Source: Burkholderiales bacterium
GTDB taxonomy: Bacteria > Pseudomonadota > Gammaproteobacteria > Burkholderiales > SG8-39
Reading direction: 5' to 3'
Assembly: GCA_020846575.1 (NCBI GenBank)
Contig: JADLDQ010000138.1
Location: forward strand, 1 to 15,767
Length of the DNA stretch: 15,767 bases
This document shows, one piece after another, positions 6,831 to 13,963 of this stretch (within the stretch, counting starts at the first letter, position 1; every line of letters begins with the position of its first letter). Both the position numbers and the translations under genes were made by a program. The notes under the pieces were generated by a model. The model was not told where the DNA came from. It was given only the letters and a program-made list of their open reading frames with translations, and searched no databases.

Positions 6831-7154
6831 ATGAAGACCCTGGGGCGCTACCTCGGCTGGCTGCTGCGGCTGTTCCTGTTCGTCGTGCTGCTGCTGTTCG
6901 CCTTCAAGAACGCCACTCCGGTCCAGCTGCGCCTGTTTTTCGACGCGAACTGGGAGGCGCCGCTGGTGCTGTTGCTGCTCGCCTTCTTCGTACTGGGAGC
7001 GGCGCTCGGGGTGAGCGCGTGTCTCGCCCGCCTGTTCCAGCAGCGGCGCGAGATCGCCTCCCTCAAACTTGCTTTGCGGCGCTCCCAGCCGCAGCCCGGG
7101 ACGGCGCGTGCCGGGCCGCAGCCGGGCGATCCGGATCCAGGACCGGGACTCTGA
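6831..7154 (+). CDS. lapA: LPS assembly protein A (YciS family, DUF1049)
   Basis: A 107-residue small inner-membrane protein. Two hydrophobic segments are clear, at about 5-26 (GWLLRLFLFVVLLLFAF) and 43-68 (PLVLLLLAFFVLGAALGVSA), joined by the family's KNATPVQLRLFFD-type loop. A basic cytoplasmic helix with QQRREIASLKLALRRSQ and a Pro/Gly-rich tail follow. LapA works with LapB in regulating LPS synthesis, and lapA directly before lapB is the conserved arrangement. The ATG is preceded by the G-rich tandem repeat rather than a standard Shine-Dalgarno. The tail after about residue 85 is poorly conserved in the family. Confidence 0.9.
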   Translation: MKTLGRYLGWLLRLFLFVVLLLFAFKNATPVQLRLFFDANWEAPLVLLLLAFFVLGAALGVSACLARLFQQRREIASLKLALRRSQPQPGTARAGPQPGDPDPGPGL

Positions 7155-7155
7155 C

Positions 7156-8331
7156 TTGGAATTCGAATTCTGGTGGCTGCTCGGGTTCCCGCTGTTCTTC
7201 GGGCTCGGTTGGCTCGCCGCGCGCATCGACTTGAAGCACCTGCTGCTGGAGTCGCGCGCGCTTCCGCGCTCCTATTTCCGCGGCCTCAACTTCCTGCTGA
7301 ACGAGCAGCCGGACAAGGCGATCGAGGCTTTCATCGAGGTGGTGCGCACCGACCCGGAAACGGTGGAACTGCACTTCGCCCTCGGAAGCCTGTTCCGGCG
7401 GCGCGGCGAGACCGACCGCGCGATACGCATGCACAAGCACCTGCTGGAGCGCAGCGACCTGGGCGCGGAACAGAGGCTGCATGCACTGTACGAGCTGGGG
7501 CAGGACTACCTGAAGGCGGGGCTCCTGGACCGCGCCGAGGAGGTTCTGTCCGCGCTGCGGGACTCGGCGCTGCGCAGCGAGGCGCTCGGCCTGCTCCTGG
7601 AAATCTTCCAGCAGGAAAAGGACTGGGGCAAGGCGATCGACGCGGCGCGCGAGCTGGAACGCGATTCGGGTCAGAGCCGGCACAAGGAGATCGCGAACTT
7701 CTACTGCGAGCTGGCCGCGCAGGATGCCACGCACTCGCGCTTTGCCCAGGCGCGCGCCAACCTGGAGCGCGCACTGGCGGCCAACCGCAAGTGCGTGCGA
7801 GCCAACCTGCAGCTCGGGGAACTGCTCGCTTCCTCCGGGGACCATACGGGCGCGATTGCTACCTGGAAGCGCATCGAGCAGCAGCAGCCCGGTTATGTCT
7901 CGCTGGCGGCGGGGCGGATGCTGGAGAGCTTCAGGGCGCTGGGCACGGTGGACGAGGGCCTGAAGCTGCTTCGAGGTTACCTCGCCCAGTTTCCTTCGCT
8001 CGACCTGCTCGACGTGGTCTTCGAATCGACCCTGGCCGCCGGCGGTCCGGAGCGCGCCTACCACCTCGTCAAGGAGGAGTTGCGGCGCAATCCGACGCTG
8101 CTCGGCCTGGACCGGCTGCTCGAGGCGCAGATTCTCGCCGCACCCAGCGAGCGCCGGCAGGATCTGGAACTGGTGAAGAACCTGGTCCACGGGCATACCC
8201 GGCGCCTGGCGCGCTACCGCTGCGAGCGCTGCGGGTTCAAGGCGCGGCAGTTCCACTGGCACTGCCCGGCGTGCAGCGGCTGGGAGACCTATCCGCCCAG
8301 GCGCACCGAGGAGTTCGAGCTCACGCCGTGA
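7156..8331 (+). CDS. lapB: LPS assembly protein B (TPR and rubredoxin-like metal-binding)
   Basis: A 391-residue protein, close to the 389 of E. coli LapB (YciM). From the TTG at 7156 it reads MEFEFWWLLGFPLFFGLGWLAA, the usual N-terminal membrane anchor, then ARIDLKHLL, then TPR repeats to about residue 340 (for example NEQPDKAIEAFIEVVRTDPE and RRGETDRAIRMHKHLLER). The C-terminus has a rubredoxin-type knuckle: C356-x2-C359-x10-C370-x2-C373. LapB is an adaptor that directs FtsH to LpxC and so sets the LPS/phospholipid balance. I chose the TTG because the anchor begins there and it lies one base after the lapA stop, with GGGA seven bases upstream. The nearest in-frame ATG (7069) lies inside lapA and would add unconserved residues. 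Confidence 0.93.
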   Translation: MEFEFWWLLGFPLFFGLGWLAARIDLKHLLLESRALPRSYFRGLNFLLNEQPDKAIEAFIEVVRTDPETVELHFALGSLFRRRGETDRAIRMHKHLLERSDLGAEQRLHALYELGQDYLKAGLLDRAEEVLSALRDSALRSEALGLLLEIFQQEKDWGKAIDAARELERDSGQSRHKEIANFYCELAAQDATHSRFAQARANLERALAANRKCVRANLQLGELLASSGDHTGAIATWKRIEQQQPGYVSLAAGRMLESFRALGTVDEGLKLLRGYLAQFPSLDLLDVVFESTLAAGGPERAYHLVKEELRRNPTLLGLDRLLEAQILAAPSERRQDLELVKNLVHGHTRRLARYRCERCGFKARQFHWHCPACSGWETYPPRRTEEFELTP

Positions 8332-8341
8332 GCGTACGCGT

Positions 8342-9358
8342 ATGAAGAGCATGCCGGCAGGAACTCAGCAGGAGCGCGCCCCGGGCGACAAGCCGGAGGC
8401 GGCCGGCTCGTTTGCCTTCGATGCGGATGCGCTCCAGCGTGCGCGCATCCTGGTGGTGGGTGACGTGATGCTGGACCGCTACTGGTTCGGGGAGGTGAGC
8501 CGCATATCGCCGGAAGCGCCGGTCCCGGTCGTGGCGGTGACGCGCACCGAGGAGCGTCCTGGCGGCGCGGCCAATGCAGCGCGCAATGCGGCCGCGCTGG
8601 GAGCGCAGGTGGCGCTGATCTCGGTGGTCGGCAGCGACCCTGCGGGCGAGCGCCTCGCGCAGTTGCTCGCCGCCGAGAGCGTCCAGGCGCGTCTGCACCG
8701 CGACGCCAGCATCGACACCACCGTCAAGCTGCGGGTGATCGGGCGCCAGCAGCAGCTGCTGCGCATCGATTTCGAGACCACGCCCAGTCACGAGGTGCTG
8801 CAGGGCAAGCTCGCCGATTACGCCGAGATGCTGGAGCACTGCGACGTGGTGCTGATGTCCGACTACGGCAAGGGCGGCCTCGCCCACATCTCGCAGATGA
8901 TCGAGCTGGCCGCCGGCCGCGGCCGGCGCGTGCTGGTCGACCCCAAGGGCTCGGACTTCACGCGCTACCGGGGGGCGGCGCTGGTCACGCCCAACCGGGC
9001 CGAGCTGCGGGAGGTCGTGGGCGCCTGGCGCGACGAGCGCGAGCTGGAGGCGAAGGCGCAGCAGCTGCGGCGCGACCTGGGGGTCGGCGCGCTGCTGGTG
9101 ACGCGCAGCGAGGAGGGCATGACCCTGTACCGGGAAGGTTCGGTCCGGCACGAGGCCGCCAGGGCGAGGGAGGTCTACGACGTGAGCGGTGCGGGCGACA
9201 CGGTGATCGCGGTGCTCGCGGTGATGACGGCGATCGGCGCGCCGCTGCCCGAAGCCGTGCGCATCGCGAACCACGCCGCCGGCGTGGTGGTCGGAAAGCT
9301 CGGTACAGCGGTGGTCTACCCGGACGAGCTGCAAAGGAGCATCGACGATGACGGCTGA
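8342..9358 (+). CDS. rfaE1: D-glycero-beta-D-manno-heptose-7-phosphate kinase (kinase-only HldE/RfaE)
   Basis: A 338-residue PfkB/ribokinase-family sugar kinase that phosphorylates heptose-7-phosphate at C1 in ADP-heptose synthesis. Motifs are VVGDVMLDRYWFG near the N-terminus, GGAANAARNAAALGA (74-88) and DVSGAGDT with catalytic D286. The cytidylyltransferase-like half found in E. coli HldE is absent, so a separate rfaE2/hldC should exist elsewhere, as is common in Betaproteobacteria. The start is uncertain: ATGs at 8342 and 8351 are both possible, neither has a good Shine-Dalgarno, and the first 25-30 residues are Ala/Gly-rich and unconserved. It follows lapB by ten bases and precedes hldD in the same pathway. 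Confidence 0.93.
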   Translation: MKSMPAGTQQERAPGDKPEAAGSFAFDADALQRARILVVGDVMLDRYWFGEVSRISPEAPVPVVAVTRTEERPGGAANAARNAAALGAQVALISVVGSDPAGERLAQLLAAESVQARLHRDASIDTTVKLRVIGRQQQLLRIDFETTPSHEVLQGKLADYAEMLEHCDVVLMSDYGKGGLAHISQMIELAAGRGRRVLVDPKGSDFTRYRGAALVTPNRAELREVVGAWRDERELEAKAQQLRRDLGVGALLVTRSEEGMTLYREGSVRHEAARAREVYDVSGAGDTVIAVLAVMTAIGAPLPEAVRIANHAAGVVVGKLGTAVVYPDELQRSIDDDG

Positions 9359-9368
9359 GGCGCGCCGC

Positions 9369-9411
9369 GGGCGCACCGGCGGGCGCACCGGCGGGCGCAC
9401 CGGCGGGCGCC
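9369..9411 (+). repeat. 12-bp tandem repeat (3.5 copies) between rfaE1 and hldD
   Basis: The unit GGGCGCACCGGC occurs exactly three times (9369-9404), followed by a partial copy to 9411. No gene covers it. It begins ten bases after the rfaE1 stop and ends about 35 bases before the hldD ATG. It is a simple minisatellite that could vary in copy number between strains. The unit is too short and has no spacers, so it is not a CRISPR. Confidence 0.9.
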
Positions 9412-9419
9412 ACGCCCGC
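9403..9419 (+). other. GC hairpin at the end of the 12-bp repeat array
   Basis: GCGGGCG (9403-9409) and CGCCCGC (9413-9419) pair perfectly around a CCA loop. No T-tract follows, so it is not an intrinsic terminator. It could affect mRNA stability or hldD translation because it lies about 26 bases before the ATG. Confidence 0.5.
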
Positions 9420-9445
9420 GGCGGCGCATTCGAGCGGGGAAATCC

Positions 9446-10444
9446 ATGTACACCATCGTGACCGGCGCCGCCGGGTTCATCGGCTCCAACCTCGTGCGCA
9501 CCCTCAACGCCCGCGGCGAGCGCGACATCATCGCGGTGGACAATCTCTCCCGGGCGGACAAGTTCCTCAACCTGGTCGACTGCGAGATCGCGGACTTCAT
9601 CGACAAGAGGGATTTCCTCGAGGGCCTGGAATCCGGCGAGTTCGACGGCGCGGTCGACGCGGTGTTCCACCAGGGTGCCTGTTCGGACACCACGGCGAGC
9701 GACGGCCGCTACGTCATGGAGAACAACTTCCGCTACTCGGTGGCGCTGCTGGAGTTCTGCATCGCGCAGGACGCGCCGCTCGTGTACGCCTCGTCCGGGG
9801 CGGTGTACGGCGGGTCGAGCGAGTTCCGCGAGGACCGGGCGTGCGAGCGCCCGCTCAACGTGTACGGCTACTCGAAGTTCCTGTTCGACCAGGTGGTTCG
9901 CAGGCGGCTGGCAGAGGCGAGCGCGCAGGTCGCGGGCTTGCGCTATTTCAACGTCTATGGCCGCAGCGAGCAGCACAAGGAACGCATGGCCTCGGTCGCC
10001 TGGCATTTCCTGCGGCAGTACCGCGCGACCGGCAAGGTGCGGCCGTTCGTCGGTTCGGGCGGCTACGCGGACGGCGAGCAGCGTCGCGACTTCGTCGCGG
10101 TCGAGGACGTCGTGAACGTCAACCTGTGGTTGTTCGACCACCCCGACCGCAGCGGCATCTTCAACGTGGGCACCGGGCAGGCCGCGAGCTTCAACGACGT
10201 AGCCGCGGCGGTGGTGAACGCCTGCCGCGCGGCCCAGGGCGAGGCGCCGCTCGCGCTCGGCGAGCTGGTTTCGCGGGGCAGCATCGAGTACGCGCCGTTT
10301 CCCGAGGGACTGGAGGGAAAGTACCAGCACTTCACCCAGGCGGATATCGGGGCGCTGCGGCGGGCGGGCTACTCGGCGCGCTTTGCCCCGGTGGAGGAAG
10401 GCGTCGGGCGCTACTGCCGGTGGCTGCTCGAGCAGGCGCAGTGA
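9446..10444 (+). CDS. hldD: ADP-L-glycero-D-manno-heptose-6-epimerase
   Basis: A 332-residue extended short-chain dehydrogenase/reductase. The N-terminal nucleotide-binding motif is TGAAGFIGSN (G7, G10, G13). The catalytic site is Y140-x3-K144 (YGYSK), at the same residue numbers as the E. coli enzyme as I recall it. HQGACSDTT and LRYFNVYGRSEQHKERMASV are typical HldD blocks. It converts ADP-D-glycero-D-manno-heptose to the L form, the last step before heptose is added to the LPS inner core. The start has GGGGA about six bases upstream. It is the second heptose gene after rfaE1 and shares the envelope theme of lapAB. Confidence 0.96.
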   Translation: MYTIVTGAAGFIGSNLVRTLNARGERDIIAVDNLSRADKFLNLVDCEIADFIDKRDFLEGLESGEFDGAVDAVFHQGACSDTTASDGRYVMENNFRYSVALLEFCIAQDAPLVYASSGAVYGGSSEFREDRACERPLNVYGYSKFLFDQVVRRRLAEASAQVAGLRYFNVYGRSEQHKERMASVAWHFLRQYRATGKVRPFVGSGGYADGEQRRDFVAVEDVVNVNLWLFDHPDRSGIFNVGTGQAASFNDVAAAVVNACRAAQGEAPLALGELVSRGSIEYAPFPEGLEGKYQHFTQADIGALRRAGYSARFAPVEEGVGRYCRWLLEQAQ

Positions 10445-10478
10445 TCCGCAGCCGGCACGGGTGAACGCCCGCATCGGT

Positions 10479-10484
10479 TATCAT
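10479..10484 (+). promoter_or_regulatory. Possible -10 box for cysM
   Basis: TATCAT (five of six consensus bases) lies seven bases before the cysM ATG, so transcription would start at or within one base of the start codon. No Shine-Dalgarno precedes the ATG, which fits a leaderless message. The weakness is the -35 region: the hexamer at 17-bp spacing (10456-10461) is CACGGG, far from consensus. Confidence 0.25.
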
Positions 10485-10491
10485 CGGCGCC

Positions 10492-11400
10492 ATGCCGCCC
10501 CTGGATTCCTCCGAGTACCGGACGCTGGAAGACACCATCGGCGAAACGCCGCTGGTGCGCCTGCGGCGGATGGGAGCCGGCCGCGGTAACGTGGTCCTGT
10601 GCAAGCTGGAGGGGAACAACCCGGCCGGTTCGGTGAAAGACCGGCCGGCGCTGTCGATGATCGTGCGCGCCGAGCGCCGCGGGCAGATCCGGCCCGGCGA
10701 CGTCCTCATCGAGGCGACCAGCGGCAACACCGGCATCGCGCTCGCCATGGCCGCGGCCATCCGCGGCTACCGCATGATCCTCATCATGCCGGAACACCTC
10801 TCGGTGGAACGGCGCCAGACCATGCGCGCTTTCGGCGCGGAGATCATCCTCACGCCGCGTTCGGGCGGCATGGAAGCCGCGCGCGACCTCGCCGAGCAGA
10901 TGCAGCGCGAGGGCCGCGGCCTGATCCTCGATCAGTTCGCCAACCCCGACAATCCCCTGTCGCACTACGAGGGAACCGGGCCGGAGATCTGGCGCGGCAC
11001 GCGCGGCACCGTCACCCACTTCGTGTCCAGCATGGGCACCACCGGGACCATCATGGGCGTGTCGCGTTTCCTGAAGGAGAAAAACCCGGCGGTCCAGGTC
11101 ATCGGCTGCCAGCCCGACGAGGGTTCGCAGATTCCCGGCATCCGCAAGTGGCCGCAGGCCTACCTGCCGCGCATCTACGAGCGCGCGCGGGTGGATCGGG
11201 TGGAGAACGTCAGCCAGGCCGATGCCGAGGAAATGGCCAGGCGCATGGCGCGCGAGGAGGGCATCTTCGCCGGGATCTCCTCGGGCGGCTGCCTCGCGGT
11301 CGCGCTGCGGGTGGCGGCGCAGGTCGAGAACGCCACGCGGGTGGCGGTGGTGTGCGACCGAGGCGACCGGTATCTCTCCACCGGCGTATTCCCTGACTGA
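10492..11400 (+). CDS. cysM: Cysteine synthase B (O-acetylserine sulfhydrylase)
   Basis: A 302-residue fold-type II PLP enzyme making cysteine from O-acetylserine and sulfide (or thiosulfate, a CysM trait). The PLP lysine is K49 in PAGSVKDRPALSMI; the substrate loop is ATSGNTGIALA (T76-G81). The phosphate-binding glycine/threonine loop is SSMGTTGTIMGV, and the C-terminal ISSGG loop is present. The KDRPAL sequence and QIPGIRKWPQAYLP, together with the length, favour CysM over CysK. It lies 47 bases after hldD, a conserved but functionally unrelated neighbour. There is no clear Shine-Dalgarno; a -10-like TATCAT immediately upstream suggests possible leaderless transcription. Confidence 0.94.
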   Translation: MPPLDSSEYRTLEDTIGETPLVRLRRMGAGRGNVVLCKLEGNNPAGSVKDRPALSMIVRAERRGQIRPGDVLIEATSGNTGIALAMAAAIRGYRMILIMPEHLSVERRQTMRAFGAEIILTPRSGGMEAARDLAEQMQREGRGLILDQFANPDNPLSHYEGTGPEIWRGTRGTVTHFVSSMGTTGTIMGVSRFLKEKNPAVQVIGCQPDEGSQIPGIRKWPQAYLPRIYERARVDRVENVSQADAEEMARRMAREEGIFAGISSGGCLAVALRVAAQVENATRVAVVCDRGDRYLSTGVFPD

Positions 11401-11406
11401 CGCGCG

Positions 11407-11433
11407 GCCCCGCCTGCTTCGGGCGCGCGGGGC
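11407..11433. other. Hairpin between cysM and the exonuclease gene
   Basis: GCCCCGC (11407-11413) pairs with GCGGGGC (11427-11433) around a 13-base loop, starting seven bases after the cysM stop. No T-run follows, so I do not call it an intrinsic terminator. It may be an mRNA-stabilising structure at the cysM 3' end. Confidence 0.35.
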
Positions 11434-11454
11434 GTCGAAGCTCCGGGTTACCCC

Positions 11455-12252
11455 ATGACACCGATACTCGCCTTCGACATCGAGACCATCCCGGATATCG
11501 CCGGCCTGCGCGCGCTGCACGGTCTGGATGCGTCTCTGACGGATCGCGACGTCGCCGAGTTCGCGTTCGCGCGCCGCCGCGCGCAGACCGGTAGCGACTT
11601 CCTGCCGCTGCACCTGCACAGGGTGGTGGCGATCGCCTGCGCGTTGCGGAACGACGAGGGCTTGCGCGTCTGGTCCCTGGGCAGCGCCGGGGAGGACGAA
11701 GGCTCGCTGGTGCAGCGCTTCTTCGACGGCATTGAGAAGTACACACCGCAGCTCGTGTCCTGGAACGGCGGGGGGTTCGACCTGCCGGTGCTGCATTACC
11801 GCTCGCTCGCGCACGGCCTCGCGGCGCCCAAGTACTGGGACCTGGGCGAGGACGAGCGCGAGTTCCGGTTCAACAACTACATCACCCGCTACCACATGCG
11901 GCATCTGGATCTGATGGATCTCCTGGCGATGTACCAGCCGCGCGCGAGCGCGCCTCTGGACGAGATCGCGAAGCTGTGCGGCTTCCCGGGCAAGCTCGGC
12001 ATGGACGGCGCCGCGGTGTGGGGCGCGTGGCTCTGTGGCGGCATCGATCGCATCCGTCGCTACTGCGAAACCGACGCCGCCAACACCTACCTCGTCTTTC
12101 TGCGCTTCCAGCGCCTGCGAGGCGTGCTCGATCCCGCGCGCTACCGGCTGGAGATCGAACTTGCGCGCGACACGCTCTGCCGCTCGGGCGAACCGCACTG
12201 GGGCGAATTCCTCGACGCCTGGCGCGAATCTCCCGGGTCGCCCGCGGCGTGA
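11455..12252 (+). CDS. Predicted 3'-5' exonuclease, DNA polymerase B-like (DEDDy)
   Basis: A 265-residue protein with the DnaQ/PolB-type exonuclease fold. The metal-binding acidic residues are D8 and E10 in LAFDIET (Exo I), D109 in SWNGGGFDLPVL (Exo II) and D207 in YCETDAANTYLV (Exo III). Y203-x3-D207 is the DEDDy form. It matches the widespread family annotated as predicted 3'-5' exonucleases related to the PolB exonuclease domain. No polymerase domain is attached. The true substrate of the family is not firmly known to me; DNA repair or RNA processing are both possible. It stands between cysM and rlmD. The ATG at 11455 places the DIET motif at the very N-terminus, as usual. Confidence 0.88.
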   Translation: MTPILAFDIETIPDIAGLRALHGLDASLTDRDVAEFAFARRRAQTGSDFLPLHLHRVVAIACALRNDEGLRVWSLGSAGEDEGSLVQRFFDGIEKYTPQLVSWNGGGFDLPVLHYRSLAHGLAAPKYWDLGEDEREFRFNNYITRYHMRHLDLMDLLAMYQPRASAPLDEIAKLCGFPGKLGMDGAAVWGAWLCGGIDRIRRYCETDAANTYLVFLRFQRLRGVLDPARYRLEIELARDTLCRSGEPHWGEFLDAWRESPGSPAA

Positions 12253-12292
12253 GCGCACGCATGATCGCGGCGCGCCGGACCGATCCCGCGCC

Positions 12293-13588
12293 ATGACGGT
12301 AGCCGAAGTCGAGTCCCTCGACCGAGAAGGACGCGGCGTCGCGCACCTGGGCGGCAAGGCGCTGTTCCTGGAAGGCGCGCTGCCCGGCGAGCGGGTGGCA
12401 TTCGAGGTCACCAGGCGCAAGCCGAGCTACGAGACCGGCCGCGTCGAAGTGGTGCTGCGCGCGAACGCGGCGCGCGTCGAGCCGCGCTGCCCCCACTTCG
12501 GCGTCTGCGGCGGCTGCTCCTTGCAGCACCTGGAGCCGCAGGCCCAGGTCGCGGCCAAGCAGCGCGTGCTCGAGGACTGCCTGTGGCACATCGCCCGGGT
12601 GCGAGCGCAGGCGCTGCTCTCACCCATCCAGGGTGAACCCTGGCACTACCGGCGACGGGCGCGCCTGTCGGTGCGCCGGGTAGCGAAGAAGGGCGGCGTG
12701 CTGGTGGGATTTCACGAACGCCGCTCGAGCTTCGTTGCCGACATGAACACCTGCCCGGTGCTGCCTCGAAGCGTGTCGGACGCGATACCCGGGCTGCGCG
12801 GCCTGGTCGAGGGCCTGTCGATCCGCGAGCGGCTGCCGCAGATCGAGGTCGCTGCCGGCGCTGAGGCTCTGGCGCTGGTGCTTCGGGTGCTGGCGCCGCC
12901 CTCGACGCAGGACCTGCAGGCACTGCGGCGTTACGCCGACAGCACCGGCTTCCAGCTCTGGCTTCAGCCGGCGGGACCCGACTCGGCGCAAGCCCTGCGG
13001 CCGGCGGATACACCCTGGCCGGCGTATTCGCTTCCCGAGTTCGCGGTTTCCATCCGCTTCCTGCCCACCGATTTCACCCAGGTCAACCAGGGAGTCAACC
13101 GCATGCTGGTGCGCCGGGTGATGGCCTTGCTCGATCCCCGGCCGGGGGAGCCGATCGTGGACTACTTCTGCGGGCTGGGCAATTTCTCGCTGCCGGCGAC
13201 GCGCTGCGGGGCCTCGGTGCTGGGCGTGGAGGGCAACGCCGGACTCGCGCGGCGCGCGGCCGGGAACGCGCGCTCGAACGGCCTGGAGCACCTGTGCCGC
13301 TTCGAAGTCGCGAATCTCTTCGATCCCGGTGAGTGCATGCGCTTGCCCTCGGCGCGCAAGGTCATTCTCGACCCGCCGCGCGAAGGTGCGATCGAACTGG
13401 TGAAGTCGCTCGAAGGCCGGCCGGTGGAGCGCATCGTCTACGTGTCCTGCGACCCGGCCACGCTGGCGCGGGACGCGGCGGTGCTCGTCAACGCGCAGGG
13501 GTATCGCCTGACGGCTGCCTGCGCCGCGAACATGTTTCCGCACACCTCGCACGTCGAATCGCTGGCGCTGTTCGAGCGCCGAGCCTGA
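12293..13588 (+). CDS. rlmD: 23S rRNA (uracil-1939-C5)-methyltransferase
   Basis: A 431-residue SAM-dependent RNA m5U methyltransferase (formerly RumA), close to the 433 of the E. coli enzyme. Order: an N-terminal TRAM-like RNA-binding domain (about 1-58, ESLDREGRGVAHLGGKALF), then the 4Fe-4S cluster ligands C66-x5-C72-x2-C75 plus C154. The SAM site DYFCGLGNFSLP follows (290-301), then DPPREGA, and the catalytic nucleophile C386 in VSCDPATLARD. The protein ends HTSHVESLALFERRA. The ATG at 12293 is chosen because the TRAM domain begins directly after it; the open frame extends to 12035 only as a shadow of the exonuclease gene. The preceding gene ends 40 bases upstream. It is the last conserved chromosomal gene before the mobile element. 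Confidence 0.95.
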   Translation: MTVAEVESLDREGRGVAHLGGKALFLEGALPGERVAFEVTRRKPSYETGRVEVVLRANAARVEPRCPHFGVCGGCSLQHLEPQAQVAAKQRVLEDCLWHIARVRAQALLSPIQGEPWHYRRRARLSVRRVAKKGGVLVGFHERRSSFVADMNTCPVLPRSVSDAIPGLRGLVEGLSIRERLPQIEVAAGAEALALVLRVLAPPSTQDLQALRRYADSTGFQLWLQPAGPDSAQALRPADTPWPAYSLPEFAVSIRFLPTDFTQVNQGVNRMLVRRVMALLDPRPGEPIVDYFCGLGNFSLPATRCGASVLGVEGNAGLARRAAGNARSNGLEHLCRFEVANLFDPGECMRLPSARKVILDPPREGAIELVKSLEGRPVERIVYVSCDPATLARDAAVLVNAQGYRLTAACAANMFPHTSHVESLALFERRA

Positions 13589-13665
13589 TGCGTGCGCTGC
13601 GGGCCGCGCGTCGCCCGGTCGCCGCGCCCATCGGCCCGTGCCGGGGAGCGTGAGCGTGGCGCCGG

Positions 13666-13690
13666 AAAAAGAAAGTGCCGCTTTCGCGGC
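13666..13690 (-). terminator. Minus-strand intrinsic terminator with no gene feeding it
   Basis: Read on the minus strand, GCCGC (13690-13686) and GCGGC (13681-13677) form a 5-bp all-GC stem closed by a GAAA (GNRA) tetraloop. After one A comes the T-rich run CTTTCTTTTT (13675-13666). On the + strand the hairpin is followed by CCTTCC, which is a poor terminator. No minus-strand gene is visible to its right in this window. Confidence 0.5.
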
Positions 13691-13797
13691 CCTTCCATAT
13701 CGGCGCGGGCGGCTAGCCTGAATGCCTACGAGCCCCCTGCGATTAACGTCTGCGGCCCGAGCAGTATAGGTCGTTCCCTTTGAAGCCGGGCTTTTCC

Positions 13798-13848
13798 TCC
13801 GCTATTACCCGTTCTGATCGTTAGTTAATAGGTAGATATCCGCTATTA
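13798..13848 (+). repeat. Direct repeat TCCGCTATTA, two copies
   Basis: The decamer occurs at 13798-13807 and 13839-13848, 41 bases apart, in the AT-richer leader of the mobile element. A TAATAG between the copies (13826-13831) can also pair with CTATTA of the first copy. It could be a transposase-binding subterminal repeat or chance. Confidence 0.55.
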
Positions 13849-13849
13849 G

Positions 13850-13862
13850 GTCACTCTGTGAC
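13850..13862. repeat. Inverted repeat GTCAC-TCT-GTGAC
   Basis: A perfect 5-bp inverted repeat with a 3-base centre, two bases after the second TCCGCTATTA copy. The GTGAC half recurs in the tandem repeat over the transposase -10 region (13980-13995), which makes a shared binding site for the element's own HTH protein conceivable; this is inference. Confidence 0.4.
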
Positions 13863-13902
13863 TATGGCGGCTGAGCAGCGAAGCTCGCTCCCCCTCGACC
13901 CT

Positions 13903-13926
13903 CCTGGACGTTGGTGTTGTCCCAGG
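13903..13926 (+). other. Bulged hairpin in the transposase leader
   Basis: CCTGGAC (13903-13909) pairs with GTCCCAGG (13919-13926) with one bulged C and a 9-base loop. It lies upstream of the promoter, so it would appear only in read-through transcripts entering from the host side. Some insertion sequences use such foldback structures to block transposase translation from outside transcripts. Here the start codon itself is not inside the stem, so a role is speculative. Confidence 0.35.
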
Positions 13927-13963
13927 AAACCGCTTCTGATGCCCTCAGTCAGAGGAATAGGTA

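Noticed and set aside
6574..6834. 86-codon open frame before lapA
   Set aside because: Ala/Arg-rich, includes the tandem repeat, overlaps the lapA start, has no recognisable domain and no clear ribosome site.
9369..9411. CRISPR-like array
   Set aside because: The 12-bp units are contiguous with no spacers; it is a simple tandem repeat.
11407..11433. Intrinsic terminator after cysM
   Set aside because: The stem is good but no T-tract follows, so it is listed only as a hairpin.
1177..12420. Very long minus-strand open frames (1177-3387, 3375-6248, 7063-8352, 8321-10474, 10411-12420)
   Set aside because: They are antisense shadows of recognised genes, produced by GC-biased third positions; their translations resemble no family.
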